Positions 4,516-6,904 of a stretch of DNA of 6,904 nucleotides are shown here, one piece after another (within the stretch, counting starts at the first letter, position 1; the number at the start of each line of letters is the position of its first letter). The stretch is from Pseudomonadota bacterium. GTDB lineage: Bacteria; Desulfobacterota; Syntrophia; Syntrophales; JADFWA01. Made by a program: the position numbers and the translations under genes. The notes under the pieces were generated by a model. That model ran no database searches. It saw nothing but the letters and a program-made list of their open reading frames with translations, and was not told where the DNA came from. The DNA is taken from assembly GCA_030596145.1 (NCBI GenBank), contig JAUVKS010000102.1, positions 1 through 6,904 of the forward strand, written 5' to 3'.

Positions 4516-6904
4516 ATGAAGATAGCAAATAAGATAAGCCTTTCATTTCTTATAACAGCCCTGGTACTTATATGCATTGCAGTGCCCCTTATCTATATTA
4601 TTGTCGAGAAAAACATTGAAACTGCCATATTCTCACAATTGGAGACAACAGCCCAGTCAAGAGCAAAACATATAGAGACATTCTTGGAGATGCAGAAAGA
4701 AAAAACATTGCAGTTATCCCAGAGCATAGTCCTTAGAAGGTTTTTGCGTGCAGACGAAGAGGGTACTGATTATGCGGAAGATTTTGCTATTGCTGTAAAA
4801 AGACTGGATGGAACAGAAGCGATTAACAAATATATTGATGAAATCTTTGTTTTAAATGCGGAAGGTAAGGCAGTTATCTCCAGCGATAGACGCAGAATTG
4901 GCTTGGACAGATCCATGGATATTTATTTTTTGGGTGCAAAGTTAGGACCGTATATTAAGGATGCTTATTTTTCCAGGACAACAGGGCAACCGTCGTTTGC
5001 CATCTCTGCTCCCATTACAGACGAAAACACAAACAGGCTTTTAGGTGTGGTTGTCGCCAGGATCAGTCTGGGTTGGTTAGACAGGATAACCGCTGAAAGA
5101 ACCGGCCTCGGCGAGACAGGGGAAACCTATCTGGTAAATCAATATGGCTTTATGATAACCAACTCCCGCTTTATGAAGGATACCCCCCTGAAAGTAAAAA
5201 TCGAGACTGAAAACGCAAGAAAATATTTTCAAGATGTTAGCCTGACCGGCACTAAAGAATATTTATACGATCCCCTTATATATACAAATTATAGAGGGGC
5301 AACGGTCCTGGGAATGCACATACCTATACCGGAGATGAGTTGGAATCTCTTTGTTGAAATTGATGAGTCCGAGGCATTTGCGCCTCTCGTCAAATTAAAA
5401 ATCATTTTTATTATCATAATGGTTTTCGGCATAATAATAACGTGGGTGGCAGGCAATGTTGCTTCAAGGATAATAACCAGGCCGATTCGCAAGCTGCATG
5501 CAGGAACCGAGATAATAGGCAGTGGCAATCTGGACTATAAAGTTGGCACGGACTCAAAGGACGAGATCGGTCAACTCTCCCGGGCCTTCGATGAAATGAC
5601 GGAGCATCTGAAAGAGACTACCACATCGATAGATGAACTCAACAAAGAGGTTGCCGAGCGCAAACTGGCGGAGGAAGAATTGTGTCAGGAAAAGAAGTTT
5701 TCTGAAAGCCTCGTTGATACCGCGCAGGTCATTATGCTTGTACTTGACACAAAAGGCCGAATCGTCCGCTTTAATCCCTACATGGAAGAGATTTCAGGGT
5801 ATCGTCTAAAAGAGGTGGAAGGAAAGGACTGGTTTTCCACCTTCCTGCCGGAGCGCGATCATGGCCGTATCCGTGAATTATTCCAGAAGGCAGTAGCGGA
5901 CATTCAGACACGCGGCAACGTTAATCCCATTGTTACAAAGGACGGGCAAGAACGTTTGATCGAGTGGTATGATAAAACACTCAAAAACGCCTACGGCAAT
6001 ATTGTCGGAGTGCTTGCGATCGGGCAGGACATCACCGCCCGCAAACAGGTGGAGGCAAAGCTGAAAGAAAGCGAGGAACGTTACAGGCAAATCGTAGAAA
6101 ATGCAAATGATATAATTTTCAGGACCGACGACAAGGGGTTTTTCACTTTTGGAAATCTCATTGCCGCAAAAATGGCCGGATATTCCGAAGAGGAGGTCAT
6201 GGGCATACATTTTCTCGAACTGATTCGCCCGGATTACCGTGCCGAAGCCGCAAAGTTCTATGGATTACAGTTCGCCAAAAAAATCAAGAGTACCTATTAT
6301 GAATACCCGGTTGTTAGAAAAGATGGAACAGAACTATGGCTCGGGCAGAATGCTCAGTTGATAATGGAGGATGGCTGGATTACGGGCTTCCAGGCCGTTG
6401 CGAGAGACATCACCGACCGCAAACGGGCGGAGGAGGCGCTGCAGGAGAGTGAACAAAAATTCAAGGCCATGAGCGGGACGGCCAATGACGGCATTATCAT
6501 GCTAAATGACGAAGGAAATGTTACCTATTGGAACGAAGCGGCAGAAAGGATATTTGGTTACACCGACCAGGAGATTATGGGTAAGAATTTTCACCTTATT
6601 ATTGTACCCAAACGCTATCATGAAGCCCACAATACGGGATTCAGTAAATTCAAGCTGACCGGTCAGGGGGCTGCCGTAGGCCAAACCCTTGAACTGATGG
6701 CCCTGAAAAAGGACGGAACTGAATTCCCCGTAGAGCTGTCCATGACCTCGACAAAGTTACAAGACAGATGGAACGCCATAGGCCTCATACGCGATATAAC
6801 CGATCGCAAACGGGAGGAAGAGGAATTGCGACAGGCCCAGAAAGAGGCTGAAGCAGCCAGCAAGGCAAAGAGTGAGTTTCTCGCCGGCATGAGCCATGAA
6901 ATCA
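4516..6904 (+). CDS. Membrane sensor histidine kinase: Cache-like sensor, HAMP, three PAS domains (runs off right edge)
   Basis: Translated by hand, the frame is open for 796 codons to the edge. A membrane helix lies at about 8-30 and a second at about 296-315. The periplasmic region between them resembles a double Cache sensor, with GETYLVNQYGFMITNS late in it. HAMP follows (about 316-371; RPIRKL at 322, DEIGQLSRAFDEM at 349), then a coiled linker. Three PAS/PAC units come next: about 395-511 (DITARK), 520-637 (DITDRK) and 646-766 (DITDRK). A coiled segment leads to SEFLAGMSHEI, the HisKA H-box; the phospho-accepting residue is H794. The ATPase domain, and any attached receiver domain, lie beyond the window. 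It should bind a small ligand in the periplasm and possibly further signals through the PAS domains; neither ligand nor partner regulator can be named. It has its own promoter and divergent upstream neighbour, so it starts a new transcription unit. Confidence 0.93.
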   Translation, partial: MKIANKISLSFLITALVLICIAVPLIYIIVEKNIETAIFSQLETTAQSRAKHIETFLEMQKEKTLQLSQSIVLRRFLRADEEGTDYAEDFAIAVKRLDGTEAINKYIDEIFVLNAEGKAVISSDRRRIGLDRSMDIYFLGAKLGPYIKDAYFSRTTGQPSFAISAPITDENTNRLLGVVVARISLGWLDRITAERTGLGETGETYLVNQYGFMITNSRFMKDTPLKVKIETENARKYFQDVSLTGTKEYLYDPLIYTNYRGATVLGMHIPIPEMSWNLFVEIDESEAFAPLVKLKIIFIIIMVFGIIITWVAGNVASRIITRPIRKLHAGTEIIGSGNLDYKVGTDSKDEIGQLSRAFDEMTEHLKETTTSIDELNKEVAERKLAEEELCQEKKFSESLVDTAQVIMLVLDTKGRIVRFNPYMEEISGYRLKEVEGKDWFSTFLPERDHGRIRELFQKAVADIQTRGNVNPIVTKDGQERLIEWYDKTLKNAYGNIVGVLAIGQDITARKQVEAKLKESEERYRQIVENANDIIFRTDDKGFFTFGNLIAAKMAGYSEEEVMGIHFLELIRPDYRAEAAKFYGLQFAKKIKSTYYEYPVVRKDGTELWLGQNAQLIMEDGWITGFQAVARDITDRKRAEEALQESEQKFKAMSGTANDGIIMLNDEGNVTYWNEAAERIFGYTDQEIMGKNFHLIIVPKRYHEAHNTGFSKFKLTGQGAAVGQTLELMALKKDGTEFPVELSMTSTKLQDRWNAIGLIRDITDRKREEEELRQAQKEAEAASKAKSEFLAGMSHEI

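Noticed and set aside
5878..6210. Open frame of 110 codons on the minus strand
   Set aside because: It is antisense to the PAS region of the sensor kinase; the plus-strand frame carries clear domain motifs.

Overview
The window reads as chromosomal DNA of a Gram-negative, environmentally responsive bacterium. Three things suggest this: exported proteins with Sec and lipoprotein signals, two separate sensor kinases, and intergenic DNA packed with short hairpin repeats. The repeat styles (CATTGCGA...TCGCAAT and CCCGC...GCGGG hairpin pairs with long outer inverted arms) resemble those I associate with Desulfobacterota/'Deltaproteobacteria' or Nitrospirota genomes. That placement is from memory and is tentative.

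Layout. (1) Positions 1-1110, minus strand: a two-component operon with a heavy-metal-type OmpR-family response regulator (433-1110), followed by the N-terminal part of its sensor histidine kinase (1-455, running off the left edge). The two genes overlap by 23 bp. (2) 1111-1338: a divergent, AT-rich regulatory region with a 12-bp palindrome and a second partial copy. (3) 1339-2220, plus strand: a secreted FGE-sulfatase/SUMF1-fold protein that lacks the cysteine pair of true formylglycine-generating enzymes. (4) 2221-2423: a convergent gap containing a 58-bp double-hairpin repeat. (5) 2424-3743, minus strand: a lipoprotein serpin with an inhibitory-type reactive-centre loop. (6) 3744-4515: a 772-bp gene-free stretch holding at least four inverted-repeat elements, one of them a 136-bp MITE-like element with 21-bp terminal arms. 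It ends in a promoter whose spacer is filled by an 18-bp perfect palindrome, then a leader of about 100 nt with hairpins. (7) 4516-6904, plus strand: a large membrane sensor histidine kinase (periplasmic Cache-like region, HAMP, three PAS domains). It is cut by the right edge at the phospho-accepting histidine box.

How the genes may work together. The response regulator and kinase at the left are a standard phosphorelay pair. Their divergent neighbour, the exported FGE-like protein, is a plausible target through the shared intergenic region. The serpin would act outside the cytoplasmic membrane to trap serine or cysteine proteases. It faces the FGE-like gene tail to tail and is probably transcribed independently. 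The second kinase has its own promoter and is not obviously linked to the others. No CRISPR array, RNA gene, transposase or phage gene was seen.
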